Notes under the pieces: model-generated | What the model saw: only the letters and a program-made list of their open reading frames with translations | What the model was told of the DNA's origin: nothing | Database searches by the model: none | In this document: positions 15,920-24,173 of the stretch, in pieces | How the letters are laid out: every line of letters starts with the position of its first letter | Position numbering within the stretch: the first letter of the stretch is position 1 | Program-made: the position numbers and the translations under genes | DNA from: a virus | Reading direction: 5' to 3' (one strand) | Virus record (IMG/VR): IMGVR_UViG_3300046542_000628 | Coordinates: 1 to 39,948 of that record | Length of the DNA stretch: 39,948 nucleotides

Positions 15920-16765
15920 CTATGCGCGCATTGCGTCCAGCAGCGATTGCAGCGAGGCTGCGACTTCAGGGCCAGCGCGCGGCGTGGCGGGATCACCAGC
16001 AGCGCCCGGCATGCCAGTGGAAAACAGGGCCTTGAACGCGTCGCGGCGCGCGGTGCGCGAGTAGCCGGCCTTCGCCATTGATGCCTCGATGAGCGCCATC
16101 GGTTTGCGTGCGCCAGAGGCCTGAGCGGCGCGGGTGATTTCCGAGCTGGGCAGCAGCCCAGTGGCGAATCCGTCATCGACGGCCTGCTGCGCGCCTATCC
16201 AGGTTTCGCGGTCCATCATCAGTGCGGCCTCGGCTTCCGACATGCCGGTGCGGTGGGCATAGAGCGCCGCCATGGCCGCGTCGAATGGCGCCAGCACCGC
16301 GGCTGTATCGGTCATGTCGTGACGATTGCCAACGGCCACGGCCCAGGCGTTGTGGATCATCAGGAATGAGCCATCGCCCATCAGGATTTCATCGCCCGCC
16401 ATGGCGATCACAGAAGACACCGAGGCCGCGACGCCCAGCACGCGAATGGTCACCTTGGCCTTGTGTTCGCGGAACAGGTTGTAGATCGCCATACCCTCGA
16501 AGAAGTCGCCGCCAGGGGAGTTCAGGTTGACGATCACGTCGCGCTCGCCAATGGCGCGCAGCGCGCCGCCGATGCGCTTGGCGGTCACGCCGGTCCCTTC
16601 CCAGTTCTCACCAATGGAGTCGTAGATGGAGATGCTTGTCTCGGAATCGCTCGCCGAGGCTTGCACCTCAGGCTCCCAGCGGTCAACGGCATCGGGGCGC
16701 AGATCAAATCCGGCCTTGGACAGCCGGTGATCCGCGCGGATCTCAGGTAGCTTTTTGAGGCTCAT
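15920..16765 (-). CDS. ClpP-like head maturation (prohead) protease
   Basis: 281 residues. ClpP-type serine protease: NLNSPGGDFFEG at about 80-91, nucleophile Ser115 in GVAASVSS, His138 in MIHNAW and Asp185 in MMDRETW. These correspond to the ClpP Ser-His-Asp triad. Removes the delta domain of the capsid protein and scaffolding material. Overlaps the portal gene by 23 nt. The C-terminal ~80 residues are a variable extension that may act as scaffold. Confidence 0.92.
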   Translation of the reverse strand: MSLKKLPEIRADHRLSKAGFDLRPDAVDRWEPEVQASASDSETSISIYDSIGENWEGTGVTAKRIGGALRAIGERDVIVNLNSPGGDFFEGMAIYNLFREHKAKVTIRVLGVAASVSSVIAMAGDEILMGDGSFLMIHNAWAVAVGNRHDMTDTAAVLAPFDAAMAALYAHRTGMSEAEAALMMDRETWIGAQQAVDDGFATGLLPSSEITRAAQASGARKPMALIEASMAKAGYSRTARRDAFKALFSTGMPGAAGDPATPRAGPEVAASLQSLLDAMRA

Positions 16766-18032
16766 CGGTTGCTTTCTTTCCCGAGGGATCGCCCAGGGTG
16801 TTGAACTTCGGATTTGGATCAGCCGGGTACTCGGCCAGGTCGCGCACCTCGTTGGCGGTGTGCCACGGCTGGTGCCCGCCAGCGCCCAGGGCCTTGGCGA
16901 AATAGTCGGCCTGGTCCTTGAGCGTGCCGCGCAGCAGCGCCCGCTCGTTGAACTTGAAATAGAAGGTCTCGCGCTCGCGGTCGGTCAGCAGTGAACGGGC
17001 CAGGGCCTGCTCCCATGCCGTGAAACGTGGCGTCATCGTGAACTGCACGAAGAAGATGGCCAGCTGCTCGATGCCCGAGCCCCAGCTGGTGTCATCCATC
17101 ATCAGCAGCGGGCGCGGCACGCCATACAGGCGGGCCACCTCCTCGATCTGGTGATTCCGGCTTTCGAGCTGCTGCCCATCCTTGGCAGTCGAGGTGAAGG
17201 GGTTCGCCTTGGCGCCCTCCTCCGCGATCATCCATTTGTTGACGTTCTCGGAGCCGCTAAGCCCCTGGTCCAGCGACAACCGCATGCGGTTGTAGGCCTG
17301 GTCGGAAAGAGCGAGTGGCGTCTCGATCGCACCGCCCGCCATCACGCCGGTCTTGAAGATATTGCCCGCGGCGCGCTGCGCCTGCTCAGCCAGCTCAAAG
17401 ACCTCGGTCGACAGCCGACGCTTGGACAGCCCCAGCACGCCATCAATAGACAGTTCGCGCACACGAAGGATCTCGTCCTGGTCCAGCGTGAGCTGCCCGC
17501 CGTTTTCGGTCGTGCAGCGGTACTGCATGCGCCAGTTGCTGCTCAGCTTCGCGTCCACCTTGCCTTTCTCGAATGGGATCAAGTGAATCGGGCGGCCAGC
17601 GGCGCGAATGATGCGCGCATAGGCGTTGCCCTCGGTCTCCAGAAGTACCTGCATCTGGCTCTTGAACTCCATTGGCGTCTGCCAGGGATTCGGCTTGAAG
17701 CGCAGCAGCTTGTGCGCCGGGTGATCGCTGGCCACCTCCTTGTCGTCGCCGGCCCGATAGAGGCTGGTGGGTAGCATGCCCAGCCCATTGCCGATCAGCG
17801 ACAGGCAGCGCAGCGCCGAAGTGTTGCGCAGCATGCTGCTGGTTGCAGCCATCTGCCCGTTGCGAATGAATTCCAGCAGCGCTGGATCACTCAACCCCTG
17901 GAAAACCGGACCTGGCGCGCTGGCCATAAAACGCACGGGCTCATCCTTAAGCGCCGGCTCCTGGCGCGCCCCATCGTCAAGAGGGCGCGACTCAGCCTCC
18001 GGCCCGCCCCGGAATCTGTCGAAAAACTTCAT
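16743..18032 (-). CDS. Portal protein, HK97 family
   Basis: 429 residues. Blocks LRNTSALRCLSLIGNGLGMLP, KFKPNPWQTPMEF-like ‘RFKPNPWQTPMEF’ and VARLYGVPRPLLMMDD are characteristic of HK97-type portals. Forms the twelve-subunit ring at one vertex that the terminase docks on. The gene lies between TerL and the protease in the usual packaging order. Confidence 0.93.
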   Translation of the reverse strand: MKFFDRFRGGPEAESRPLDDGARQEPALKDEPVRFMASAPGPVFQGLSDPALLEFIRNGQMAATSSMLRNTSALRCLSLIGNGLGMLPTSLYRAGDDKEVASDHPAHKLLRFKPNPWQTPMEFKSQMQVLLETEGNAYARIIRAAGRPIHLIPFEKGKVDAKLSSNWRMQYRCTTENGGQLTLDQDEILRVRELSIDGVLGLSKRRLSTEVFELAEQAQRAAGNIFKTGVMAGGAIETPLALSDQAYNRMRLSLDQGLSGSENVNKWMIAEEGAKANPFTSTAKDGQQLESRNHQIEEVARLYGVPRPLLMMDDTSWGSGIEQLAIFFVQFTMTPRFTAWEQALARSLLTDRERETFYFKFNERALLRGTLKDQADYFAKALGAGGHQPWHTANEVRDLAEYPADPNPKFNTLGDPSGKKATDEPQKAT

Positions 18033-18043
18033 GTTGTCGTGCC

Positions 18044-19723
18044 CTATAGGAAGCGCATACCGCGCGTCTCGTAAACCGATGGTCCCGCGGCCTGCGGGTT
18101 GGTCGCCATCAAAGTCTCAGCATTCAGGGTGGCCATTAACGGATCAATCTTCCCGGTGCCGCTGGCCTGTTTGGTGATCAAGAAGGCATTGCCCTTCGGC
18201 TCGACCTTCGCATTGCCCACGCACCAGGCCATGAGCGCTTGATTCGCATGAATCAACTCCCCGCCCTCCAGGCCGCGCTCCATGACCGCCATTGCGCCGG
18301 TCAACCGCCACCCCTGCGAAATGCCGATGATCAAATCCTCTGGAATACCGGCGTCGACCAGCGCCTGAAAAAGCACCTTGTGTGTGCGCTCCGGGTCCAG
18401 CCCAATCCGAGCCAGCAGCCCCGATTGGAATATCAGCTTGCAGACTGCTGCCGCCTCCTCGAGATCCTGGCCAGGGCGCTTAACGATCACCAAGTCGCCG
18501 GCGCGTTCAAAATCCAGATATTTGGATTCCTCGGATTTCCGGCGCTCAATGCCGATGGGGTGCACCCATGCCCTATTCCACAGCACGCGGCGATTGGTGC
18601 CCCGAAGGCGGCCTTCGACGGCCAGGCCCAGTAAATCGTCAAGGCCACCGCCGTCAGCGCCCACCACCACCACCTCGCACTCGCGCAGGATGTAATCCAA
18701 GGTGACCTTGCTGTCCCCCCGGCGCTCCCAGTAGACGGCGCCGGCCCAGGGATCGCCGGCCATATTCATGCCGACTTGAATGTTCAAGTGTTTCGCGCGC
18801 ACATCGAGGATCGCATGCTCGCCGGTCTCCGATGCTTCCAGGAGCTTCTGAGCGATCACATCCTCATCAACGGATACGCCCCAGTTCGGATTCGTGATGT
18901 AGGCGTTCCGAAGATCCTCGTGCGCCTTCGCCTCCAGCATCTTCTTGGGGAACTCGTAGATCACCGGCAGGAAGCGCGGATCCTTAACTACACCGTCGCG
19001 CACCTTGCGCGCATACGCCAGCTTGTCCTTGAACACCCCCTCAGGGGGCTTCGCCGATTGCGTGGTGCAATAGAAAACAAAGCCCTCGGGCCGCGACGCA
19101 ATGCCGCCCGTGGCCTCGGTCAGCATGGACGCCGCCTTGGCGCTTTTGCCGAATTCATGCAACTCGTCCACGAAGACGCCTGTCGCCTTCTTGCCCGTGA
19201 CCGTCGCTGAGTCCGCGGCCACCACCTTAAGCGTGGCGCGCGAGAGTCGGCAGGTAACAGTCTTGACGTACTGCTGCTCCTGGAACCGGGCAGACAACTC
19301 CTCATCCGCCAAGATCATTTCCCGAATGGGCCTATATGCGTTCTCAGCAGCCTCCTTTGTGGGCGCGAGGATCAGGAACTCAGCAGCAGTCCGGGTATTC
19401 AAGATGAGCGCGGTGAGCATCACGCCCGCCGCGATCATCGACTTTCCGTTCTTCTTGGAGACCATCAAAAAGTAGTTGGTGATCAGTCGGCGACGGCGCT
19501 CCGGGTCATATGCCCCGAACAGCGCTTTCACCAAATCCATCACCCACGGCAGACAAGCCTCTCCCATAGTGGGGCTGCCGTCAGCTTCCATCATTCGCAA
19601 CGCGCCAAAAACATCCATGGCGTCTGCAGCGACTTCCGGGAACAGCGGCGAGAGGGGAACCAAGGATTCCCGCGCCACAATGCGGCGCTCCCAGTCGAGG
19701 CAGCTGGTTGTCCACTTCTTCAT
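18044..19723 (-). CDS. terL: Terminase large subunit
   Basis: 559 residues. N-terminal ATPase with a variant Walker A SKKNGKS (residues 89-95) and Walker B VFVDELHE (183-190, Asp186/Glu187). C-terminal nuclease domain with the acidic VVVGADGGGLDDLLGLAVE segment (about 355-370). Pumps DNA through the portal and cuts concatemers. The neighbouring HNH gene suggests cos-type cutting, as in HK97. Start ATG overlaps the TerS stop as ATGA. Confidence 0.95.
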   Translation of the reverse strand: MKKWTTSCLDWERRIVARESLVPLSPLFPEVAADAMDVFGALRMMEADGSPTMGEACLPWVMDLVKALFGAYDPERRRRLITNYFLMVSKKNGKSMIAAGVMLTALILNTRTAAEFLILAPTKEAAENAYRPIREMILADEELSARFQEQQYVKTVTCRLSRATLKVVAADSATVTGKKATGVFVDELHEFGKSAKAASMLTEATGGIASRPEGFVFYCTTQSAKPPEGVFKDKLAYARKVRDGVVKDPRFLPVIYEFPKKMLEAKAHEDLRNAYITNPNWGVSVDEDVIAQKLLEASETGEHAILDVRAKHLNIQVGMNMAGDPWAGAVYWERRGDSKVTLDYILRECEVVVVGADGGGLDDLLGLAVEGRLRGTNRRVLWNRAWVHPIGIERRKSEESKYLDFERAGDLVIVKRPGQDLEEAAAVCKLIFQSGLLARIGLDPERTHKVLFQALVDAGIPEDLIIGISQGWRLTGAMAVMERGLEGGELIHANQALMAWCVGNAKVEPKGNAFLITKQASGTGKIDPLMATLNAETLMATNPQAAGPSVYETRGMRFL

Positions 19724-20172
19724 TTCACCGCCCTCAAGCCAAAGCGGCCAGTACCAGCTTGTTTGGCAGCATCAGCCTGCTGCTCCTTCTTGCCGCCCTC
19801 GCCCTTCTTGGCGAATTCGAAAGGCATCAGTGCTTTGGCCGCGTCAATCCGCAGCTTCGGCTCCAACTCAACGTCATTCATCGCGGCCAGCAGGAAGGCC
19901 CGAGGGTCACGGTGCGCAAGCGCCTGGCTCAAGTCAAAACTGCCAGGCGACGCAACCGGCTCGGACGCGGACGCGGGCGCAACCTCTTTCGGCTTGTTGG
20001 CCGCCACAGCCTTTCGCTGCTGGTGCGCCAGCACATCCTTGTCCTTGGCCAGCCGCGAGCCTGCCGCCGAAGCAGATGCTGCGCTGTACCCAGCAGCCAG
20101 GGCTGCCTCCTTGTTCGACTTGCCCGCCAACAAGGCTTCAGCGAACAGCCGCTTCTTGCCTGTCAGCGCCAT
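19720..20172 (-). CDS. terS: Terminase small subunit
   Basis: 150 residues from ATG at 20172 (AAGGGG upstream); an in-frame TTG at 20178 is less likely. The N-terminus LTGKKRLFAEALLAGKSNKEAALAAGYS is the helix-turn-helix of the Terminase_2 family, followed by SAASASAAGSRLAKDKDV. Recognises the packaging site and hands DNA to TerL. Immediately upstream is a non-coding stretch with repeated TTTAACAT elements that could be its binding sites. Confidence 0.88.
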   Translation of the reverse strand: MALTGKKRLFAEALLAGKSNKEAALAAGYSAASASAAGSRLAKDKDVLAHQQRKAVAANKPKEVAPASASEPVASPGSFDLSQALAHRDPRAFLLAAMNDVELEPKLRIDAAKALMPFEFAKKGEGGKKEQQADAAKQAGTGRFGLRAVK

Positions 20173-20418
20173 AGTCAACCCCTTCCGTTCTTTAACATCC
20201 CTTTAACATCTGGCGCGTGTTAAAAATCGCGCAAACCCAGCACTGGCGCGGCCTGCAGCCGAGTTAATGGGCCAGCCCGACCTTTAACATTTTTCTCCAC
20301 GGGGGAAATTTTCTGCGAGTGAGGAACAGTGCGGTCTAGAGCCGAAAGACCCCTGGACTTTGACCCACCCCCTCCCCTTGACCGGGCCTGACCCCGGCGC
20401 CGATGCCCCTGGCGCGCG
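20173..20418. other. Non-coding region upstream of terS, candidate cos / TerS-binding site
   Basis: No open gene. TTTAACATC occurs at 20191-20199 and 20202-20210, an inverted TGTTAAA at 20218-20224, and TTTAACAT again at 20283-20290. Location between an HNH nuclease unit and terS is where HK97-like phages carry cos. I cannot point to the nick positions. Confidence 0.45.
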
Positions 20419-20676
20419 TCAGGAGGCCGCAGGAGGCGCGATCTCGTCCCCGTGGCGCTCGATCAACTCCACCTCGATGCGCGTCTTGCGATCTCCCAGG
20501 CTTCCGACCTGGTAGCTGGTGGTGTATGCGCGGACTTGGACGTTCGCGGCAGAGGCATCCAGCCCCAGCTGCCGAGCCACATGGTCCACGACCAGCGCCA
20601 GCAGGGCCGGCTCATCAATCGTGGCGGCATGCACCGTCCGGTTCTGTTTGTTGCTGTTGATCCGTAGTCCGTTCAT
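20419..20676 (-). CDS. Small conserved-looking phage protein between HNH and terS
   Basis: 85 residues, start ATG at 20676 (MNGLRINSNKQNRTVHAAT) overlapping the HNH stop as ATGA. Alternating hydrophobic pattern and a charged C-terminal KTRIEVELIERHGDE. No recognised domain. Translational coupling to HNH and position next to the packaging site suggest a packaging accessory role (inference). Confidence 0.7.
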   Translation of the reverse strand: MNGLRINSNKQNRTVHAATIDEPALLALVVDHVARQLGLDASAANVQVRAYTTSYQVGSLGDRKTRIEVELIERHGDEIAPPAAS

Positions 20677-21017
20677 CGCCGCTGCTCCTCGCGTTGCTTG
20701 TCTCTGCTGTGGTGGGTGGAGCAAAGGCTTTGCCAGTTGGCCCGATCCCAGAACAGCGCCTGATCACCGCGGTGCGGCGTCTTGTGGTCGACCACCGTGG
20801 CCGCCGTCACGCGGTCCTCGGCTTGGCACATCACGCACAGCGGATGCGAACGCAAGAAGCCCTCGCGCGCCTTCTGCCACTTGTAGCCATATCCGCGCTG
20901 TGCCGCCGTCTGGTCGCTGGTACGCCAGCTCCCCGCCTGCATCGTTGGGACGCGGCGGGTGTCCAGCATGGGCAGCAACGACTTCAGGGTCTGCAGCCTT
21001 GTCGGGCTGGTGGTCAT
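20673..21017 (-). CDS. HNH endonuclease
   Basis: 114 residues. CVMCQAE, VVDHKTPHRGD, NWQSLC and THHSRDK give the Cys-pair, the catalytic DH and the second Cys-x3-His of a zinc-bound HNH fold. In HK97-like cos phages an HNH protein encoded beside terS works with the terminase to cut cos DNA. First gene of the minus late block after the XRE insertion. No clear ribosome site before the ATG at 21017; an ATG at 20969 is an alternative start. Confidence 0.88.
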   Translation of the reverse strand: MTTSPTRLQTLKSLLPMLDTRRVPTMQAGSWRTSDQTAAQRGYGYKWQKAREGFLRSHPLCVMCQAEDRVTAATVVDHKTPHRGDQALFWDRANWQSLCSTHHSRDKQREEQRR

Positions 21018-21029
21018 GGCGGGACATCA

Positions 21030-21120
21030 AAAAAAATATTTAGACACCACAAAAAATGGATACACTTAATTTGGGAACAATACATTCCCACAAAATTTCA
21101 TCAACGAAATATGGGAACAG
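21030..21120 (+). promoter_or_regulatory. XRE-gene promoter and operator region
   Basis: TAGACA at 21041 with CTTAAT about 18 nt later is a plausible plus-strand promoter. Just after it is the inverted repeat TGGGAA (21072-21077) / TTCCCA (21085-21090), and a third TGGGAAC at 21112-21118. The placement fits autorepression by the XRE protein. The AT-rich reverse strand may also hold a late promoter toward the HNH gene. Confidence 0.5.
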
Positions 21121-21132
21121 AAAGTTAATATC

Positions 21133-21663
21133 ATGTCGAAACAAACAAATTCCGCGTTTTCTACACTCATGTTGCTGGTCCTTAAAGAGCTCAGGCTCGA
21201 GCGCGGCATCCATCAGGGCCAGCTTGCCCAGGCTGCCGGCAAGTCCCCCAATGCTTGGACCAAGATCGAAAACGGCCAGTCTCCGCTGACAGTTGATGCT
21301 CTTTTCGGGGCGTGTTCTGCAGTGCGCATCAACCCGTCGCAGCTCATCCTGATTGCCGAGCGCCTGGTTCCTGTTTTCAATGCAGCTGGCTGTTACTTTC
21401 ATACCACCATCCCAGCCGAAGAAGATGAACTGCTCAGCCTCGTCGTTCGCTATTTTTCTAGCTTGGGGTACGAAAACCTGCGAGCACGCTTTTTTGAGCG
21501 GGTCAGCGTTTCTAGCTTCGACAGCCCGTTTACTCCCCTCGCAACGCCTACTGTTGTCCGGTACTGCACCGAACAGAGCTACCGGGATTGGGTGGATGCA
21601 GGCGCCCCTGCTGTACCCATGGTTGGGTCCATGGCTGCAACCACGCTTACTCCCGGCATCTAA
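21133..21663 (+). CDS. XRE-type helix-turn-helix regulator, single opposite-strand gene
   Basis: 176 residues. HTH of the Cro/CI-XRE type at about 15-70: LKELRLERGIHQGQLAQAAG then KIENGQSPLTVDALF. The C-terminal ~100 residues have no recognised domain. The gene is the only plus-strand gene in the late half of the phage, has its own palindromic operator upstream and a strong terminator at 21693-21728. This self-contained unit between Q and the late genes looks like a lysogen-expressed cargo gene or an added timing regulator. Ribosome site weak. Confidence 0.85.
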   Translation: MSKQTNSAFSTLMLLVLKELRLERGIHQGQLAQAAGKSPNAWTKIENGQSPLTVDALFGACSAVRINPSQLILIAERLVPVFNAAGCYFHTTIPAEEDELLSLVVRYFSSLGYENLRARFFERVSVSSFDSPFTPLATPTVVRYCTEQSYRDWVDAGAPAVPMVGSMAATTLTPGI

Positions 21664-21692
21664 GTCCGACCACTAGACTGGCTTCGACACAT

Positions 21693-21728
21693 AAGCTCGC
21701 ATGGCTACAAACTAGGCGAGCTTTTTTT
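21693..21728 (+). terminator. Intrinsic terminator of the XRE gene
   Basis: AAGCTCGC (21693-21700) pairs with GCGAGCTT (21716-21723), followed by a T-run to 21728. It ends 30 nt after the XRE stop region and abuts the tRNA-like element on the other strand. Confidence 0.92.
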
Positions 21729-21805
21729 GCGACTCTGGGATTCGAGCCCAGGCAGAGCGGCGTGCAACCTCTTGGCGCTACGGAGTTCCTTTTGCATCGA
21801 GTCAC
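21729..21805 (-). tRNA. tRNA-like element, possibly degenerate
   Basis: On the minus strand a perfect T-arm (CTGGG-CTCGAAT-CCCAG) is followed by GAGTCGC, which can pair with GTGACTC 77 nt upstream (one G-T) as an acceptor stem. Between them is a GTAGCG block and a candidate anticodon region AGAGG-TTGCACG-CCGCTCT that would show GCA (Cys) but has a bulged G. No encoded CCA. It could be an unusual phage tRNA, a decayed one, or chance. Confidence 0.3.
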
Positions 21806-21899
21806 CTTTAGGCCTCTCGGGCACACCGCTGAAACAAAAAAGCCCACCGCGGCGAACCAGGGCGGGCAAGCGTTGGCCGGAGCCAGCGCGGAGACAAAT

Positions 21900-21975
21900 G
21901 AAAAAGCCCGCAGGGTGTGAACCTTGCGGGCTTTGGTATCTGCACAGACGCAAAAAACCCGGCGCAAACCGGGTT
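21900..21975 (-). terminator. Two tandem terminators downstream of the Q-like gene
   Basis: Minus strand: ACCCGG-TTTGCG-CCGGGT followed by six T (21974-21952), then AAAGCCCGCAAGG with a CC-GCGGGCTTTTT arm (21934-21900). They lie 36 nt after the Q-like stop and before the late genes, the position of lambda tR-prime-type terminators that Q overrides. Confidence 0.85.
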
Positions 21976-22010
21976 CGTTCTGTGCAATTGCTAACGAGGC
22001 CCCTACGTTA

Positions 22011-22418
22011 TCACACTTCTACCGAGTTTGCAAGCCGCTCCATTCGGTTTGTCAGCATCGTGCGCCCTTCTCGGATCAACTCGGCAAGACGCTCCTTCGA
22101 CACTCCCGCAGCGCGCGCGGCGCCCAGAGGATTGCCTTGGAACACGTACACCCAGCGGATAGCGTGGCGGTGCTTCTCAGGCAACGCGGCCACGGCCTTC
22201 TCGATCAGGTGTCCGTCCAGCGAGTTCACTGGTGGCGCGTAAGCTGCACCGCGTTCGCGCTCTTCCTTCTCTTTCAGGTGGCGCCACATGGGGTGCGCTG
22301 TCCAACTGCGGCCGCTGTCGCGCACCCAGCGCCTCCAGTTGTTCAAGCGCTCATGAATGGCGTTGTGCTCGGGCTTCACTTCGTTGAAGTCGATGTAGTC
22401 GCGGGTCTTCATCAGCAT
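22011..22418 (-). CDS. Q-like antitermination protein
   Basis: 135 residues. LNNWRRWVRDSGRSW and HPMWRHLK near the N-terminus, then ALPEKHRHAIRWVYV with a helix-turn-helix GAARAAGVSKERLAELI, as in Phage_antitermQ-type / sigma region-4-like proteins. Should modify RNA polymerase at the late promoter to read through terminators. Last gene of the early minus operon and next to tandem terminators, which supports this. ATG at 22418 has AAGGA upstream; ATG at 22412 in a TGATG overlap is the alternative. Confidence 0.78.
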   Translation of the reverse strand: MLMKTRDYIDFNEVKPEHNAIHERLNNWRRWVRDSGRSWTAHPMWRHLKEKEERERGAAYAPPVNSLDGHLIEKAVAALPEKHRHAIRWVYVFQGNPLGAARAAGVSKERLAELIREGRTMLTNRMERLANSVEV

Positions 22419-22999
22419 GTGCTTTCCTTCTTCAGTTCTTTGTTCTTGGCCCGGTAGGTGTCGCGGATGGCGTCAATCTCTTGGGCGGTTTGGTGTCGAG
22501 GCGCGTTGTCGCACTCCAGCGCTTCCACGAAATCCAGTCCGTAGCGCACGACCAGGCCCGCGCGGTAGCCGATGGCGTTGCCGTGCAGGTGGTTGTTGCA
22601 TGGCGCGCATTGCCGGTGGATGTTTCGCGGGTCGAGCGCCAGATTCACTGCGGCGCCGCGGCTGCGGTAGTGGCCTGCGTGCCATTGACCTTCGTGGTGC
22701 CGGCCGCAGGAGATGCAGGGCAGCCCGGCGTCACGCAGACGCACATAAGCATTGACCTCGACCTGCGCGCGGGCGCGGCGCTGGGAAATGGTTAGCGCCT
22801 TTTCCTTGCGCTGGCGAGTCTCAGCCCGCTCGACTTTCCCCTTGGCACGCTGCTCGCGGGCCTTCTTCTGGTCCTGCTTCTTGCGGTAATCGGCGATCCA
22901 GGCGTCTTTGCACTCGTCGTGCAGGACATGGCGAGCCTTGTCCTCGGGCATGCGCACCTTGCAGTGCTTGCAGCGGTTCGGCTTCGAGCTCTTCAGCAT
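22412..22999 (-). CDS. ninG: NinG (Rap-like) recombination protein
   Basis: 195 residues. N-terminal CKHCKVRM zinc pair, a long Lys/Glu/Arg helix (about 35-80), then CISCGRHHEGQWHAGHYRS and HRQCAPCNNHLHGN, the HNH-like zinc domain of lambda NinG/Rap. Family members cut branched DNA during phage recombination. Overlaps the dNMP kinase gene by 7 nt. Lies just before the Q-like gene, as in lambda. Confidence 0.92.
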   Translation of the reverse strand: MLKSSKPNRCKHCKVRMPEDKARHVLHDECKDAWIADYRKKQDQKKAREQRAKGKVERAETRQRKEKALTISQRRARAQVEVNAYVRLRDAGLPCISCGRHHEGQWHAGHYRSRGAAVNLALDPRNIHRQCAPCNNHLHGNAIGYRAGLVVRYGLDFVEALECDNAPRHQTAQEIDAIRDTYRAKNKELKKESTC

Positions 23000-23586
23000 C
23001 CAGCCTCCCGCGCCACAGCAGCCAGCGCCAGCCGCAGATCCTCAAGCGACCCGCTGTTCTGAATCACGCGATCCGGGCCGAACTGGCTGCCATCGTTGTC
23101 GCTGGCGTGTCCTGTCGCGCCGGCCGTGATGCCCGGGCGAACAACCTGCCAGATCTGGCCGCCGAGCTGGCGCACCATCTCGGCCTCGTTCGCAAAGCGG
23201 GTGTCGGTGATGACAATCCCCTGTGCAGGAGTCGCCCAGTTCCAATCGACCACCGCCTGCCGTGTGCGCCTGACGAAATATTCCGGGTTTTGATCGCGGC
23301 GATAGTCGCCCCACCACTGCAGGATCTGGCGCGGGCTGCGCGGGATGCACCAGTCCTCGCGCAGCTTGAAATCGCAGAACTCGAAGGGCTTGCAGGCGAC
23401 GATGGCCAGCAAAATGCTCGGCAGCTCCTTGGTGGCCCGGGCCCGCAGGTGTTCTTCGCGCACGCCCCAGGCATCGGCCACCTCCGCATACAGCGCATCA
23501 GCAAAGGCGAGCTTGCGCAGGCCCAGCATGTCTGCAACCGTGTCTTTGCCAGCGCCAGCAGCGCCGCACAGTGCTATCAATTTCAT
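22993..23586 (-). CDS. Deoxynucleoside monophosphate kinase-like protein
   Basis: 197 residues. Walker A GAAGAGKDT at residues 8-16, then KLAFADALYAEVADAWGV and DTRFANEAEMVRQLGG, as in phage dNMP kinases of the T4 gp1 / DNMK type. Phosphorylates deoxynucleoside monophosphates to feed phage DNA synthesis. ATGA overlap with the P-like gene. In this region of lambda other nin genes lie, so it is an acquired metabolic gene. Confidence 0.85.
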   Translation of the reverse strand: MKLIALCGAAGAGKDTVADMLGLRKLAFADALYAEVADAWGVREEHLRARATKELPSILLAIVACKPFEFCDFKLREDWCIPRSPRQILQWWGDYRRDQNPEYFVRRTRQAVVDWNWATPAQGIVITDTRFANEAEMVRQLGGQIWQVVRPGITAGATGHASDNDGSQFGPDRVIQNSGSLEDLRLALAAVAREAGC

Positions 23587-24173
23587 TCCGAGCCTCTCGT
23601 TTCTTCAGCCGAGGAATCGCTGGCGTCCCGTGCCGACAGGCGGCCAGATACCAATCCCAGCGCGGCGCGCGCATGCTCCAGCACGCCGCGGGTGACCAGC
23701 CTGTCGCCAGCTTTAGCGCGGGCCAGAATCTTCCGCGCCCAATCGCAGCCATCGTGCTGAGCCTCGATCGTCACCGCGATGGGTTGGAGCCCGGGCGCGG
23801 CCAGACGTGGCAATCCCTGCTCTTGCGCGAAGTCCTGGCGCGGTGTCGCCGCTTCGCAAACCGCCTCGAGCTCGCCCAGGTTGAAGGGGAACTTCGGGTT
23901 GTCCTTGACCAGGCGCCGGGCTGCGAGTTCCACCACATCGCCTGCAAAGCGGCTGAGGGCCGAGTCCCAGACCAGCATCGCGGCGCGCGTGCCGAGGTCT
24001 TCGCCATCAGCGTTGACCTTGCCGGTCGCGAACTTGCCCGCGAACTGGTTGCCGTAGGCGCCATGCAGCATCACGAACAGCTTGCGCACCAGTGGCGAGG
24101 CAATGCGGGGGGCGGGCTGCTGCTGAGTGGCCTGCTCGGTAGAGCGTGCGACCAGGGTTGCGATATTGCGCAT
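23583..24173 (-). CDS. Replication protein P-like (helicase loader candidate)
   Basis: 196 residues from ATG at 24173, in a TGATG overlap with the O-like gene; longer upstream reading is the O gene out of frame. PLVRKLFVMLHGAYGNQF, AAMLVWDSALSRF and KDNPKFPFNLGELEAVCEA follow the pattern of lambda P-type loaders, though weakly. Following the O-like gene by overlap, it probably brings host DnaB to the origin. Assignment rests mainly on position and this pattern. Confidence 0.65.
   Translation of the reverse strand: MRNIATLVARSTEQATQQQPAPRIASPLVRKLFVMLHGAYGNQFAGKFATGKVNADGEDLGTRAAMLVWDSALSRFAGDVVELAARRLVKDNPKFPFNLGELEAVCEAATPRQDFAQEQGLPRLAAPGLQPIAVTIEAQHDGCDWARKILARAKAGDRLVTRGVLEHARAALGLVSGRLSARDASDSSAEETRGSE

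Noticed and set aside
21040-21402. 120-codon minus frame overlapping the XRE gene
   Set aside because: Antisense to a clear helix-turn-helix protein and its promoter.
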